DNA of 64,000 bases from Rotaria macrura (GCA_900239685.1 OENT01000272.1:62001-126000); one strand, 5' to 3'; positions 1 to 13,037 are shown, numbered from the stretch's first letter. The notes: generated from the letters alone by a model not told the origin. Made by a program: numbers and translations.

Positions 1-2525
1 TATCCGTCAACTGATAGATTCTATATTTACTGCGAAGATTTTTCACGATATATAAATTGACACAATTAAATATTGATGGAAGAAGAAAATTGCTGAGAGC
101 ATGAGATCATATTCCAGTAATTAAATTTAAAAAAAGAGCTAGTACACATATTTTCTACTATTAAGTATAATTTACTAAACTATTTTTGCGTAGACTACTT
201 TATTTTGTATTTCATTTATTAGTTATTACGTTTTACTTCTGTCAAACATGTTATTCGTGGTTCGAGATAGGATGAGGAAAGAGTTAGCATGAGCTGCTTC
301 AATTCTATCAACAATATCTTTTCAGTAGTCGGTCCGTGTAATCTTGATAACAGTAGGGTACGTGTGACTACTTTAAAAATCACCTATGCATTAATTAATA
401 TATTTTTCTTATTTCATCTTCAAGATTCAAATGAAATGATTTCACACTGTTTACGAAAATATTCTCATATCTAACTAATAAAACACATCGAAGGAACAAG
501 TTGATATAATTTATCTTCAGTTTTTGTTGTCATCATAATCGATGACGAAGATAGATCAATGAGTAATAGATATACATAGCTGAAATCGATTGTTTTCAAA
601 TGAAGAATAAATAAATAATTATACTTGACCGACTTATTTTATTTTCATACGAGCATGTTTCTCGAATGACAACATGGCCAGGCTTGTTTTTTGAATGAAG
701 AATTAATGCACTCACCTTAAATGTGAAAAAAGCATCAACTAAATTATAAAGTACTTCATCCTTATATCGAACTATCCTGTCTCATAGAAGGAGTCGTTTA
801 TTGTAGTTTAAGAACGTGAAAGTATGAAAGTACTTTTTTTTTAAATATTAAAATCGATCGAGGGTGTTGTAGTTTCTTTAAAATCGCTGCATTGTACATC
901 GAATAGATTTTATTGTATTCTGGATGCCGAATAAAAAAGATGGAATCTACTTCGAGACTCTCTGTGGTATTAACAACATGTTTCTTCTGTTCTGAAGTGC
1001 ATAACAAATATATTTTTAAAACATTCTCTTGATGAAGCGAAATACATCAAATTATTGTCAATAATATTGAAAAATGCCATTTTATTATATAAATATTCTA
1101 TCAATTGAACTCTAATAAAAGAATATAGGTCGTTTCTAATCTCATGAGTAGTAATATTTCAACATAACCCAAATGTCCATAGGAAAATGTTTTATTTGTT
1201 GAATATTCATTTGAATTTCCATTGTCACTCCTATGAAGCTAATCGATCTCTATTTTTTTTTAAATTCTCATTGAATATGTGAATATAACGGAAATTACCT
1301 TTTTCTTTAAATTCATAGTTTGTACTTGCTATGATGTAATCAAATAGAAATCATTTATGACTGACTTCCATGCATAAATCACAATTTCAATTCTCTTCTT
1401 TCCTCCAATTTCCAATATCTTATATGGCTAAACAAAATAACTCCTGGTGTTATTCATATATGCACAGAAAAACACATGTTGAGTATAAATGAAAAAAACA
1501 ATTTTCAACCTAGAGATATGTAGAGTTTATCATGGCATTCAAACATGAAGAAAACTGTTCTTTAGTTCTAGGTGAATCATTCTATGTATCAGTTAGCGCC
1601 CAATTAAAAACACATGTCTCAGAATGAAAACTGTATTAGTTTTCGAGCACCTAACAAAAACACAGAGAATTGAAGGATTTCTCTGTATTTGATTCAAACA
1701 AACCTCATCCAGTATATATACATCTGTATTGAAGCACATGTTTTCATTATTCTATTAAACAGAACCTCCGTAGCTTTAATGAAAAAATCATTGATATGTT
1801 TTATTGAGACACTATTCATAAGTTGTGGATGATGACATTTGAAAATGTATCAATTATAATCGTCGATTCAAGGAATATATGTTCAGTCTAGAGGCAAAGA
1901 GGATCACAAATATTTAAGTGGTATTTCGAAAAAACATTTTTCAAAACCTATTACATTGGACAAATATATCAAAATCTTTTATATTTAACAATAGTTCATT
2001 AAATTAATATCAATCAATGCAGAATTAAAAGATACCGTGCACATACTTTTTGCATTCGAAAACAAAGAATAAAAAATCTCTCTATTAACTATTAGGATGT
2101 GCTTTGTGAATGATTATATCGTATTATTTAAGTGATATTTTACTCACGATACTGATAAAAATAGAAAACGAAGAAAAGAAAAGTATTAAACAAGTACTTT
2201 CTCAAATCTAATACACGATCACATTAACAGTTTCTTTTATTTTTTTTCTCTTTTAAATGTTTGTGACAAATCAAAATAGAAGAAACAACATCAAATAAAT
2301 CAATTAACAAAAATGAACAAAAAAATAAGACATACAATCTGTATACAAGCACGCAAACATCCACACACACGCACACACGTATACACACTGTTTTTGTGAT
2401 TACAAAACTAGACTAATGTAAAATAGATAAATATATTGTATTTAAATGTTCAGTTTATATGTTTGAATCCAAGGCAGTTGTTGTTACCTGAGAGGTTATT
2501 AATCAATTTAAAAAGTATCTATTTA
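1..2525. other. Gene-free AT-rich flank
   Basis: I see no convincing exon on either strand. Open frames are short and lack splice context. The part nearest position 2525 should contain the 3' UTR of the minus-strand transporter gene: an AATAAA on the minus strand overlaps its stop codon (2522-2527) and another lies at 2236-2241. Confidence 0.5.
2361..2388. repeat. CA-rich microsatellite
   Basis: Short imperfect (CA)n tract, interrupted by G and T, in the presumed 3' flank of the transporter gene. Nothing suggests a function. Confidence 0.7.
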
Positions 2526-4758
2526 TTAAAGTTTAGACGTTTCATTAAAATCATCATGACTATGCACACGTCGTGCAGCACTAAGCCTTGCTGCTGTTCG
2601 AGCTTGAATAGGCTTATCTGTATTTTCTCCCTCTTCAAGTTCCGTTGGACCTAATTCACTACGAACGAGATGATCAAGAATACCAGCCCCAATCCCATCA
2701 CCTAATATATTAACCGATGTTCGAATTCGATCTCTGAAATAGAAAAATATATAAATAAAAGATTCAAATCTTTTAAATAAATGTGAACGTTTTCTTTTCA
2801 GTAACATACAAAGCCCAATCAATAGCAAATATGATTGTTATTTCTTGTGCAGGAATATTCACAGCTGACATAACTAAAAGCATTGTAACAAGTCCTGCCG
2901 ATGGAATTGATGCAGCTCCAACAGATGCTACTGTTGCCGTTAAACTAGTGAGAATTGATATTATAATTACTGGTATTTTTTTTCGGGAGTGATATCATGT
3001 ACTACTAACCTGACAATAATTAATTGACCAATACTTAATTGTCTTCCCATAAGTTGTGCAAGAAAAACTGGAGCAACAGCTTCATATAAAGCCGTACCGT
3101 CTATAAATTACGAAATGTTTTCATCCTTTCTATGTCGATGACAATTTCATACCCATGTTAACAGTCGCTCCGATTGGTAATACAAATCGTGTCACACGTC
3201 TATCTAATTTCAATGTTTCTTCCAAACATCGAAATGTTACAGGTAACGATGCAGCACTAGTCAAGTTTTGAAATTCATATGAATGATAAACATCAATGAT
3301 TTGTCTTACCTTGATCCTGTTCCGATACCTATTAACCAAGCTTGAAGCATGCCTTTATAAAATGCAAACGGATTTCGACGTGTTATAATGTAGAATATTA
3401 ATGGTAATGTAACCAACGAATGTATAGCTAAACCAGTTAAGACTGTTAAAGCATACATTCCTAAACTTTGAGCTAGTTTAACCAAATCTTCTATTTCTAA
3501 AATTTTTCCGGCAACCAAAAACATAATGCCCAACGGCGAATACCTAAGAAAATATTCATCGGACTTTCCTTGTTCTGTTTTTTGGTTTCTAAAGTCATTC
3601 ATTTATATTTTAAACATACCACATGGTAAGTTTAATTAATTTCATGACTATTTCATTTAGTATAAGAAAAAAATGCAGCATTGGCTCTCCTCGTTTACCC
3701 ATCGTTCCAATTGTTATTCCGAATGCACAGCAAAATGTAATCAAACCTGTGTTGTTTTTATAAAAAATAATTTCATAGGAAAATATTACACCGAGTAGAA
3801 AAATAAATCGAAGTTTCTACCCAGAAAATTAGTTCCAGAAACATATCGTGTAGTAAATTTAACTTTAGTAACATTTGTACCATTCAAATTGACAGATTCG
3901 ATTTCTAAACAGAACAAATGAAGCAAGACATATCTGTTTCTAGTGTACGAAAGAATCTCTCCAAAATTCAAATTGTATTACCTCTTGTCGTTTTGACTTG
4001 TTCAATGGCAGCTTGAATGATATTTTCCGCAAACATATTGCTAAAAGAAAACCATTTTCTAATTAGTGTGGACAAAGTGTTTTACCGAAATAAATCAAAT
4101 ATTGCATCAAGTGTTGTCATTTGATCAGCTTTTGGTTCGTCTCCTAATAATTCCGAACGCACTTGAGCTTTATTACCTCGTTCACCTGGCCGAATCACTT
4201 GTACAAGTACAATACCAAGTATAGCGGCAAGTACAGTTGTACAAAAGTAATATGTCAATGCATAAATACCTAATTTTCCACTCGATTTTGGATCGAGCAC
4301 GGCCAAACCTATGAATAAAAACTAAGATGAAGTATTGTTTTCAAATGATTTATATCAAATATTAACCAGTGATAAGACTGGATGTAATAAGAGGTAATAT
4401 AAGCATTTTAAGCATTCGCATAAGAATATCACCAGGAAACGATAGTATCATAACCGTTTCGGCGGTTGGCTTTGATGAGCGACATAGAAATCCGAGCAAG
4501 AAGCCCAAAAATACACCGGCAATGGTCAATGTGAGAAGTAAATTATTACGTAGTGGTGCCAAACAACTTGAACAGCACTGTTTGAAAAAAAATAACGAAT
4601 GAAATAGAAGAAAAATAGTCAATCTTTTGAATGAATATGATTACTGAAAATGAGAAACTTACTTTTCGTAATGGTGGTCGATTATCATCAGTTCTGGTTC
4701 GTGTCGGATGATTTTCGTCATTGAGCATGACTTGTGTTTGATTGTGTTTTTCGTCCAT
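2526..4758 (-). CDS. SLC1A: SLC1-family excitatory amino acid transporter (EAAT-like)
   Basis: Sodium-coupled glutamate/aspartate transporter of the plasma membrane. Eleven coding exons join in phase: 4758-4663, 4577-4367, 4308-4086, 4040-3982, 3904-3821, 3746-3620, 3543-3310, 3256-3153, 3100-3010, 2944-2810, 2733-2526, giving about 523 residues, normal for the family. Family signatures are clear: the N-terminal [17 protein letters not shown] segment, the WYSPLGI segment, the serine-rich hairpin ([15 protein letters not shown]), the [10 protein letters not shown] motif, [12 protein letters not shown], and [13 protein letters not shown]. The arginine in DRIRT is the residue that in EAATs favours acidic substrates; neutral transporters (ASCT) lack it. 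A variable extracellular loop carries an N-glycosylation site (NGTNVT). The start is the ATG at 4758; the codon six bases upstream in the same frame is TTG. A splice acceptor AG lies just upstream (exon would begin at 4765), so a 5' exon is likely. Assignment to EAAT1, 2 or 3 is not possible by eye; it reads closest to EAAT2. Confidence 0.93.
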
Positions 4759-5432
4759 TTTCAAACTACGACACAGATGTGATAGTAATAATTTTTTGCT
4801 GATGCGTCGAGCTTAATGTGTTTGAATTTCGAGAAACAGTCGAAGGATTAATTTGTTATTTTTCTTTCTATCGCGATTGAACTTACTCTGAACAAGTCAG
4901 TAATCCGCTTTATTCTTATCTAACAGTAATTCAACTTCTTATTGCTTTCATGTTCATTCTCAGATGCCTTTCACATTTAATAATTGTAAAAAAATTACAA
5001 TAAAGAATGTAGTGAGAAAGAAAAGAAGTGAAGGCTAAAAAAAAGGACGAAGAAAAGAGAGAGAGTAGGAAGACAAAGATAGAGAGAAAATCGTGTTTAC
5101 ATCACTAAAGAGTGCTAATAGTAGAAGTGGGATTTCTTCTCTTCTCTTCTACTACATCTTCTATTTGTATGCACTCTGGCAGATAATATTGCTTTTCGTT
5201 GTTGTGTTCATCATCAGTTTTTCTGACAAGTCATCTAATACTCATGTAGACAGAATCTGCGTCGAAACAATAAGGAATATAATCTAGTAGAACATGATGG
5301 AGAAATAAATAAATCAATAATAACATCCTTTATTCTTCTGAATTCTTAAGCTGTACACACACTTGATTGCTTCTCAGACTTAAGTTAAAAATGTAGTTCA
5401 AAGTCCATCATCCCCTTTCATTCTATCTCCCT

Positions 5433-5459
5433 TATACATATATATATATATATATATAC
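5433..5459. repeat. AT dinucleotide microsatellite
   Basis: Uninterrupted run of about ten TA units between the transporter gene and the G-rich tract. Similar (TA)n runs occur throughout this window. Confidence 0.8.
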
Positions 5460-5508
5460 AATAAAACAATGAGAAACTATTAATTCATGAACAGGATATT
5501 TCACTTAC

Positions 5509-5550
5509 TCAAATCGTCTGCTTTCGTCTCTCAATCGACATAGGCAAATA
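5509..5550 (-). other. Candidate 5' exon of the SLC1-type transporter
   Basis: On the minus strand a long C-rich pyrimidine tract ends in CAG at 5551-5553, then 42 bases follow and end at a strong donor (GA|GTAAGTG). In one frame the 42 bases are open (ICLCRLRDESRRF) and leave phase 2, which fits the acceptor just upstream of the transporter start and would read into its ATG frame. It could equally be untranslated leader. The evidence is splice sites and phase only. Confidence 0.3.
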
Positions 5551-5554
5551 CTGA

Positions 5555-5580
5555 GGGGGGAGGGGGGAGGGGGAGGGGAG
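5555..5580 (+). repeat. G-run tract with quadruplex potential
   Basis: Four G-runs of 6, 6, 5 and 4, each separated by a single A. This matches the G-quadruplex consensus and stands out in a genome of about 30% GC. On the other strand the same bases form a pyrimidine tract next to a possible 3' splice site. Confidence 0.85.
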
Positions 5581-6220
5581 GCTGGAGCAAAGAAATAGGA
5601 TGAAGCTACATTTAAAACGTTAATAGATTTCAAGCACTTTTCCGAGCATAATAGTTTAAACTCGTGCATGAGAATATGAACACTTTTCTTGTTATTATCA
5701 TATTGATGAAATTTTTTTCTGGTATTTCTCACTCGAACTTGTATGAAATCGATAATAAGGAACTTGATCATTTGACAGTTGCAAATTGTTGTCATAGTAG
5801 GATAGCATTGTCGATTTCTACAGCATTTTATTGCTTATGAATGGAGTCGACCAACCGGGGAAAAAACAAGAAAACTTGTTTTTCTTCAGGTACTTCTAGT
5901 TGAATATCTTGTTATTTTTCTCACAGGAGAAAGGAACTGAAATGATACTATAGAAAAACGGCTATACAGTGCATTGAACTCCTTCTACATTGATTGACAA
6001 TGAAATATGCCTGCCTCATTATTCTTTAGGTTTTCATTTTACATAACGTATAGATCGGAGAAGAAAGTAGATTGCCTTTAAACGTTCATTTTAAAGTAGT
6101 GATTTTGAATATTTAAGAAAAGACAGAAAAATGATATAAAGTATATGAAAAGAAAAGAGACAAGAGTAGATCGATGATATCACAAAATATAGCATTCAAC
6201 CAAAATTTCATCAACCGTAC

Positions 6221-6507
6221 CTCTTCTTGCTTAATGCAACAATTAATTTCCTCATAGATCTTTTCTTTTTGTTCGTCTTTCTCAATTACTATTGCTCCAT
6301 ATGATGAATGAGTCGATGAAATCTCTAATGCAAAAAGAGAATTTTTCGTCCATGGAAACCCAATACTGTGTAAAATGAAGCAAGAAATCTGTTACTACAA
6401 ATCATCCTCATACTTCTATTCTATGCAATTTGATATTTAATGCTATCTAGGAAACACTGAGATATTTGTCGTAAGACTTACCTTATTTTTTGATTGTTTG
6501 TTTTCAT
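6221..6507 (-). CDS. Weak two-exon candidate, unknown protein, incomplete 3' end
   Basis: Exon 1 (6507-6482) starts with ATG and reads MKTNNQKI, ending in a strong donor (AAG|GTAAGT) in phase 2. Exon 2 (6365-6221) follows an ACACAG acceptor, continues the frame, and reads GFPWTKNSLFALEISSTHSS, then a Glu/Lys-rich stretch ending KQEE at a GTACGG donor in phase 0. Together they give 57 residues. If the donor is not used the frame stays open to about 6117. No family is recognised and no next exon was found. Consistent phase across the intron is the only support, so chance is a real alternative. Confidence 0.25.
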
Positions 6508-9500
6508 TGTATTTTATTTGTTTGTACTTTGTCTTACACTGTTGAATTAGTTGTCAAAACTCTAAATGACATACGCGATAGACAATAAAACAGATAATTA
6601 ATAACATCGAATGAATACACATCGAGACCATGACGTTATTATACATCTTTCAGATGCTATACAACATGATTCTTTTAATAGGCTAATCATCATAAGAATT
6701 TTGACAAGGATCTCTATCGTGAATCTAGATGATGATCTAACTATAGTATCAATTATTTATTCTCATGTTTTGGACTCAATTCTACAATAGTTCTCTCTCA
6801 GTCTCATTATTACTATATCATGAAAAAGAACCATATCCTGAAGATTAGCGAGAATAAAAGCTAAATACGAACTGCTATCGTTTATGTGAATTCGTCCAAG
6901 ATTCTATAGCCTGTGTGCCATCAAATGAGAGAAAGAAATAAGATCGACAAATGGAAGACTCGTAAATGAAAAAAGAAAAAGAAAAAGTCTAACAAAATAG
7001 TTACTTGTCATATCGTGTTCTTTCTAACAATGATTTATTGAATAAATTAATTAAACTATAATACTACCAATCCGATTTTTCCTTCTCTAATTTACTTGAT
7101 ATCTTTTTCACTTACTATCAATTTCAAATAAAATTAATATTCATGCATGTTAGAGGAGAAAAACGTATGCGTGCAGACTTTTGCTTGATAAGCGTGAAAC
7201 TATAAGTTTTGTCAATAAGAAAAAAAGAAACCGTTACCTAGAAAAATAGACGAAAGTCAGAATAGTCGATCAAATACTAAATATTCCATTCATCATGCTA
7301 TTTTATGAACTTACCTCATAAAAAAATAAGTAAAAAATATGACTCTATTTTTAGACGTATCCTATGCAAGTATAGAAAACGATAGTGTGTATTCAAGCAC
7401 TTGAACTGCAATATTACTTTGCATTCTAATCAATTTCATGTTTCATATGACAAAAAACAGATAGACGAAAGACATGGATCGTATATTAAATATAAAATGC
7501 GTTCTTAGATGAAGCTTGTCTATTTAGTTGATGCATCATTCTGACATATTCTCAATTTTGGTTTTATATAAGATGGCATGATGAAAAAGAAATGTACGTT
7601 AATAAATGCCAAAATCGATCAATGAACTAGCAATGTTAATTAGATTTCATGAAACATCTTTTTTTCTTCAATATCCAATCGTAGTATTAGTTTAGGCATG
7701 TGTGCGTTTGATAATAATTATTTTTACGGCTTTAAAATGTCAAAACATAACTTATTGAATTTTTCGATCCTGTATCAATAGTATAATGTATTCAGAGTTG
7801 CCTGGTATTTATATAAATGAATTCATGTTCATCATGAAGAAAAACGCATGATTTAAGACAACTTTGCTTGATTATTGAATCGAAGGTCATGTAGGAATGA
7901 CAGAGAAAACAAGCGAGATTGATAATGGCATTCCAATCATAATTTTATAATTCTGATAGTAGTAATGAATCTACGCTATCGTTCATAATCATATTCTTTG
8001 ACTTCCGATATTAATTGCGGCAGCCCTTTATATTTACGAAAATGTTATGTCTTAAATTACCAAGTAATAAAAATAATATTTTCTTTTTTAAGTCACCAAT
8101 AAATAATTTATTAGAAAACAGAAGTGCTCATTCTCATAGTTTATCTAGAATAAACGTTTTAAAATATTATTTACAACTTCTTTTGAAATGAATGAAATCT
8201 TTTTCAAGTGATGAAATAAAGATATGAATAACTGCAACTGTGGAAGTTTTAGTCTGAATTTGACAAGTCTACATACTTTGTTGTCTGACAGTGCCTGTCT
8301 GTCATCTTATTTCAACGACTAGGCCTAGCTTGCCTGTCTTCTAATTTTTTCATGTCAAGATCATGATGATAATAAAATAGAATTATCTGTTGATTTTCGA
8401 AGAATGCCTAACTATTTGAGATACGAGAAGTCAAAATTTTGAAATTCCGTCATTATGTGCAATATTTGAAAGTGTTCCCTAGACACAGACATGTTTTATT
8501 TTTATGTAGATAAGAGGAAACATGCATTTATAGTGGAAGTTAGGTGTTAAAAATGCAAAATTAAAGTAGATGTTTGTGTTCTCCTATTCTTTTCAGATGC
8601 TGGGATAGACAGCGTGATGAATTCATCAAAAAAAAATGTACAGTTGCAATTGATTTAGAGTACATTTACAAGTCAAATCATTCAAGAAGTTCTCTCTTTT
8701 TAAAAAACAGATTAATTTTTCAACTATTCTTTAAGTATTGATGTAGATGACTTGCGTAGATTGAAATGTATTACCTTAAATCTAAGACGAACGATTAATA
8801 AATGTACTCTAAAAGAATACAAAGAAATTTGACTTATTTTTCAATGAAAACTAGATCACATGAATATTTCCCTAGAATCAATTAACTTCGAGAAATAATT
8901 GGAAGTGTACATATTCTTGATAATCTCATCATGTTCTTTCTCAAAATATCCCATTTTCATTTTTTATTACTGTCATCATAAAAATTAATTAGAAAAAACT
9001 GGTTTTTGTTCACAAATAAATTAAATGTATCGCAATGTTGACGTCTCCAGAGAGAAGATAGTCAATGAATATTGCATTCTTATCCGTAAAAAACTATTTG
9101 ATCTAAAATACATTAATCTGCATTGTAAAAAAGCCGATGAGCTGGTAATGATTGACAAGAAGATACATATTGACGACCTTTTCAGAATGGCAATTGACTT
9201 AAATGTTTATAAATAGTTTGAAACATTCGAAGTGCATTATTTATCTAATTGATCATGATTAAATGGCATCGTTGAAATTAATTTTACTAGTCAAATATTC
9301 AACATATGAAAATAAAAAGTTGATGAAAAAAAAAAATTTATCAAGCGTCCTCTTGTTGTAAGCATTAACCTGATCTGTGTGTCACAAACAGAGGGATTTG
9401 TTGACTTGGTATGTGATGCTCAGTCAATTTCGATTTATGCCCTACTTTTGTATATCATCCCAAATAAAATGTCAAATTAGACGACTAAATAACATTGTCA

Positions 9501-10779
9501 TTGTTCGTTTCAAAAATCCGTTGATGGAATTTCCTTCTGATTTATTGAAATAATGTTTGAAAAAGAAGACAGAAAATAGATTGGTCATATGCACTGTTTA
9601 GTTTTGAAAGTAAAATCTAACGTGTTTTACTATTATATATAGACGTATACATCAGAAGTTACCCTGGACAAATTCTTATCAGACAAAAACATTCTTTCTT
9701 TATTGAAAAACTGCATGTAATCTCATTTATATGAATACTACAGCTCATTGAGGTATGACATGTGATAGAAAATTGTTCATTTTACAAAAAGTCACCGACT
9801 GATCAAGTTTTAATATACTTACACAATAGAGTTGTCAGCGTACTAGTTTCCCATAAGAAAATAATTCTCCAGAGTTTTCAAAAAAGTGTGCCTTGCTATT
9901 ACAACATGTCTAGGGTCATATTGATGAAACTCACACATTCATACCTTTTGATTCGTCAGAAATATTCTCCTCAGGGTTCACAAAAGTGAACAAACATCTC
10001 GTCTAAGAAACTTTCTGATCACCCGCCACTGTATAAACAATAACAATAAAATTATTGTTTATAAAGAATATGTCTTATGTTTTTGTTATTGTACTTTTCT
10101 TAAAACTACGTCGAACTTGTCAATAGATAAACATCTGCAATAGTTAAAGCGTAGGTTTTTGTTGTCGTATTCAATCGTCCACATCTCTCTATATAATACC
10201 AATTAGAATATGCATTCATCTTTAATTTATAATGAATCAATCATCGAAGCATTTCTAATGAGAAAAACGAAATAGATACATAGATATTTGTCTCTAATCT
10301 TTCGAATTAAAATCCCATTTCGATTTCAAAGTAACGCGCTGCATTCTTCGATTTTGCTTAACTATCAAATGAATATGTCAATGATTATGCAATCGTATTT
10401 TCGTTTTTCAATTTTAATTTTTCACCATGGAATGCATTGCTATGGCTTTCAAATTAAAATTTCTTATTCACATTAAGCACAGTATAACTTAATACAATGA
10501 AGATGTTCAAAAGCAAACATCTAAAATTCTCGTGTCAAAAGGAAATCTTCTCTTTAATGAGTTGAATTTCTTCTTCGTTTATTTTGCAGATTAAAAAAAA
10601 GCAATGCTACATAAAACCATTTGAATACAATAAGAATATGAGTTTGTATATAAATATACATATTCGGTGTGGATTCGACGAAAAACATAAAAGTGTAGTT
10701 TTATAGTCCAAAAAAAAGGAGAACGAATTTATCATTGGTCGCTTGGTTTCTTATCGATGACAAATATGAGCCAGAAAAA
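6508..10779. other. Gene-free stretch
   Basis: No conserved exon was found on either strand. The best open frame with an ATG is a 63-codon Lys/Ile-rich frame at 9025-9216 that resembles no family I know. A donor-like site on the minus strand near 7316 has no convincing exon. Confidence 0.45.
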
Positions 10780-10838
10780 GGAAGAGTGTATACCCGGTGA
10801 CTACGCAAATATCAAAGTAACCGGCTATGCAATCCTCC
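10780..10838. repeat. Hairpin repeat, copy 1
   Basis: A 59-base imperfect inverted repeat. The 19-base left arm begins GGAAGAGTGTATACCCGGT and the right arm ends CTATGCAATCCTCC. By hand, 16 of 19 positions pair, counting one G-T, around a loop of about 21 bases. A second copy with the same internal mismatches lies 60 bases downstream. Confidence 0.7.
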
Positions 10839-10898
10839 TACCAAATGATTACTACACTCCCGGCTCGGATTAAATCGATGATCAATGAACATATCAGA

Positions 10899-10965
10899 GG
10901 AAGAGTGTTATACCCGGTGATTTATTCATTATTCTAAATCAAATTGACCGGCTATACAATCTTCC
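10899..10965. repeat. Hairpin repeat, copy 2
   Basis: Same arms as copy 1 with one extra T in the left arm and an unrelated, longer loop. Two right-arm differences from copy 1 restore Watson-Crick pairing (A-C becomes A-T, T-G becomes T-A), so 17 of 19 positions pair. The G-A and C-C mismatches are shared by both copies. Confidence 0.7.
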
Positions 10966-11115
10966 AACGAAAGTACAAACTAATTGAATCATACTTGTCA
11001 CAGCGATAATAATAGGAACCATAATAATAGTAACAATTACAATTGTAGTATATAATGATAATAATAAAACTTAATCAACAAAACCAAAACAAATAGTTAA
11101 TGACATAATCGCTCA

Positions 11116-11181
11116 AGCTAAGTGTAGAACCCGGTGAGGAATTTCATTGTATCAGACCTCGACCGTGATTCCACCTAGCCT
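11116..11181. repeat. Hairpin repeat, diverged copy 3
   Basis: The left part reads AGTGTAGAACCCGGTGAGG and the right part CCTCGACCGTGATTCCACCT, giving a longer but less perfect stem that keeps the CCCGGTGA core of copies 1 and 2. Relationship to the other copies is likely but less certain. Confidence 0.45.
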
Positions 11182-12751
11182 AAGCAAAAAATGATTGCAG
11201 CATAGAATTAAAATAGAAAGTGATAGTGCTCTCAATCAGGATGAGTGTGAGATCTAGTCATGAACTTGCAAAATCCACATAGACTAAATAACACAATCAT
11301 GCGAATCAAAGAGCTCTTCTCAAAATAGAAGAGAATATCAACTATATACATGAAAACGTGCACAAAGCAACATGCATAGTGTAACAAACGAAAAGACACA
11401 GAGACAGCTCACCATGCAATCGAAAAAACTATGGATTTTCCTGAGTAATCTAGTTTTTTTTTCAACTGACGTCATGATGAACAACAAAAAAGGTAGACAA
11501 AGAAGGACGAATTTCGGCGGCAGTGGACGACAATAACCGTTAAGAACAACGATGCAAATGAACGAACGGACGGACTGGACCGATGCTTGACCCTTTGTAC
11601 ATTCTTTTGTATGTGCTCTCTCTATGCCTGCGCGCATAGGCCTGTAAATCATAGTTGTCGAAAAAAAGGAGAAGAAGAAAAAAAAACGTAGACTTTGTGC
11701 ACGCGTCCGACCGTTGTTAGCTGCTGTCTAATATGAACGACATGTTCAGATATGTACATTTCTCTTTTCTCCCGTTTTTTGACCGAACATTGACCTGTTT
11801 CTCTTTCTTTTCTATGTACTATTTTTACTTAGGACTCGAAGGCTGTATGCGTATTCAAATACTGATGTGCGTGCGCTCGCGCGTCTCTGTGATTCGTTCA
11901 TAACATTGTCCCGTTCAATCAACAACGATAAAGTTTTTTTTTTCTTCTTCTTCTTCTTCTGTTCTATCCTCTCGGCCAGACATATTGACCTTAGAGACGA
12001 GAAGCGGGCAACTGAAAAGAATGAAAAAAATGGTTGGCTCGGACACGGTATGTATCATGTGTCTGAGCAACATACACGCGCATATATACATATACATATA
12101 TATATATATACGTATGTATATAGATAGATTGTTGGCTGAAAGCCAAATAAGTATATGCGATGGCGAGTCTACTCTCCACCATTATCAACACAGAAGCCAT
12201 TCGTGGTGAAATGAAAGCAAAACAAACGTCCATCGGTCGTCTATGATGTTCGAGAGTGAAGTAATTGGCCCAATCTCACGATAAGAAATAACATACCCGA
12301 AGACTGACCGACGATAATAATAGGCTTCATGTATCTTTCGTTCATTCTCATTTGAATAGTGTCCAAACGAATTTATTCCTCCGGCTTACTCCTTAGAGCG
12401 GACAAACGAAAACTATAAAGAAAGCGATTAGGCATGTTATGTTTGTTTGACGACAGATTCGTGTTATTCTTTTTTTCTCGTTGTCTATTTCTGGCAAGCT
12501 ACTTAAAAGTTCAATTGTTTTCAGTTATACTGAGCAAGAAAGATGGGTTCACTTGTTACTAATCAATCAATTATTATCTCGACATTCAATGTCAACACTT
12601 CGTTTGAATCATTAATATTGTTCATCTGTTTGATGTCAGAGAAATGAAGTTAGTTGCAAATATTTAAAAAAAAGATTCAAAATAGTTTAATCAGATAAGA
12701 AAAAATTTTGAGAAAAGTTCTTGTTGAAAAAAGAAAAGAACAAATATGATA
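11182..12751. other. Gene-free stretch with simple repeats
   Basis: No exon supported. Overlapping open frames near 11.9-12.2 kb exist on both strands and come from T-rich, TTC-rich and TA-rich sequence. A (TA)n microsatellite lies around 12083-12121. Confidence 0.5.
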
Positions 12752-13006
12752 TTATTCTGTTGTTGTTATGGTAATTTGATCCATAGCAGAAGCAAGTATA
12801 TTCGAAACTATAACGGTAGCCTGTTGACGAAGATATTCTAGAACAACTGGATTTGTTTCTTCATTATTTTTCTCGGCCTCTTCGTTATCTTCTTCTTGTT
12901 CGTTTTCCTGGTCTTCTTGTTCCTCTTCTTCGTCATCAAAAGATTCATGAGGAATAGTATGTTGCTGTTGTTGTTGTGTCTGTGGTTGTATTTGTTGTTG
13001 TTGTGT

Positions 13007-13037
<31 letters not shown>

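Noticed and set aside
9025-9216. 63-codon ATG-initiated frame rich in Lys, Ile and Asp
   Set aside because: No splice context, no family resemblance, and its length is within chance for an AT-rich region of this size.
11867-12233. Several overlapping open frames on both strands
   Set aside because: They come from simple TTC, TA and T-rich sequence read in several frames.
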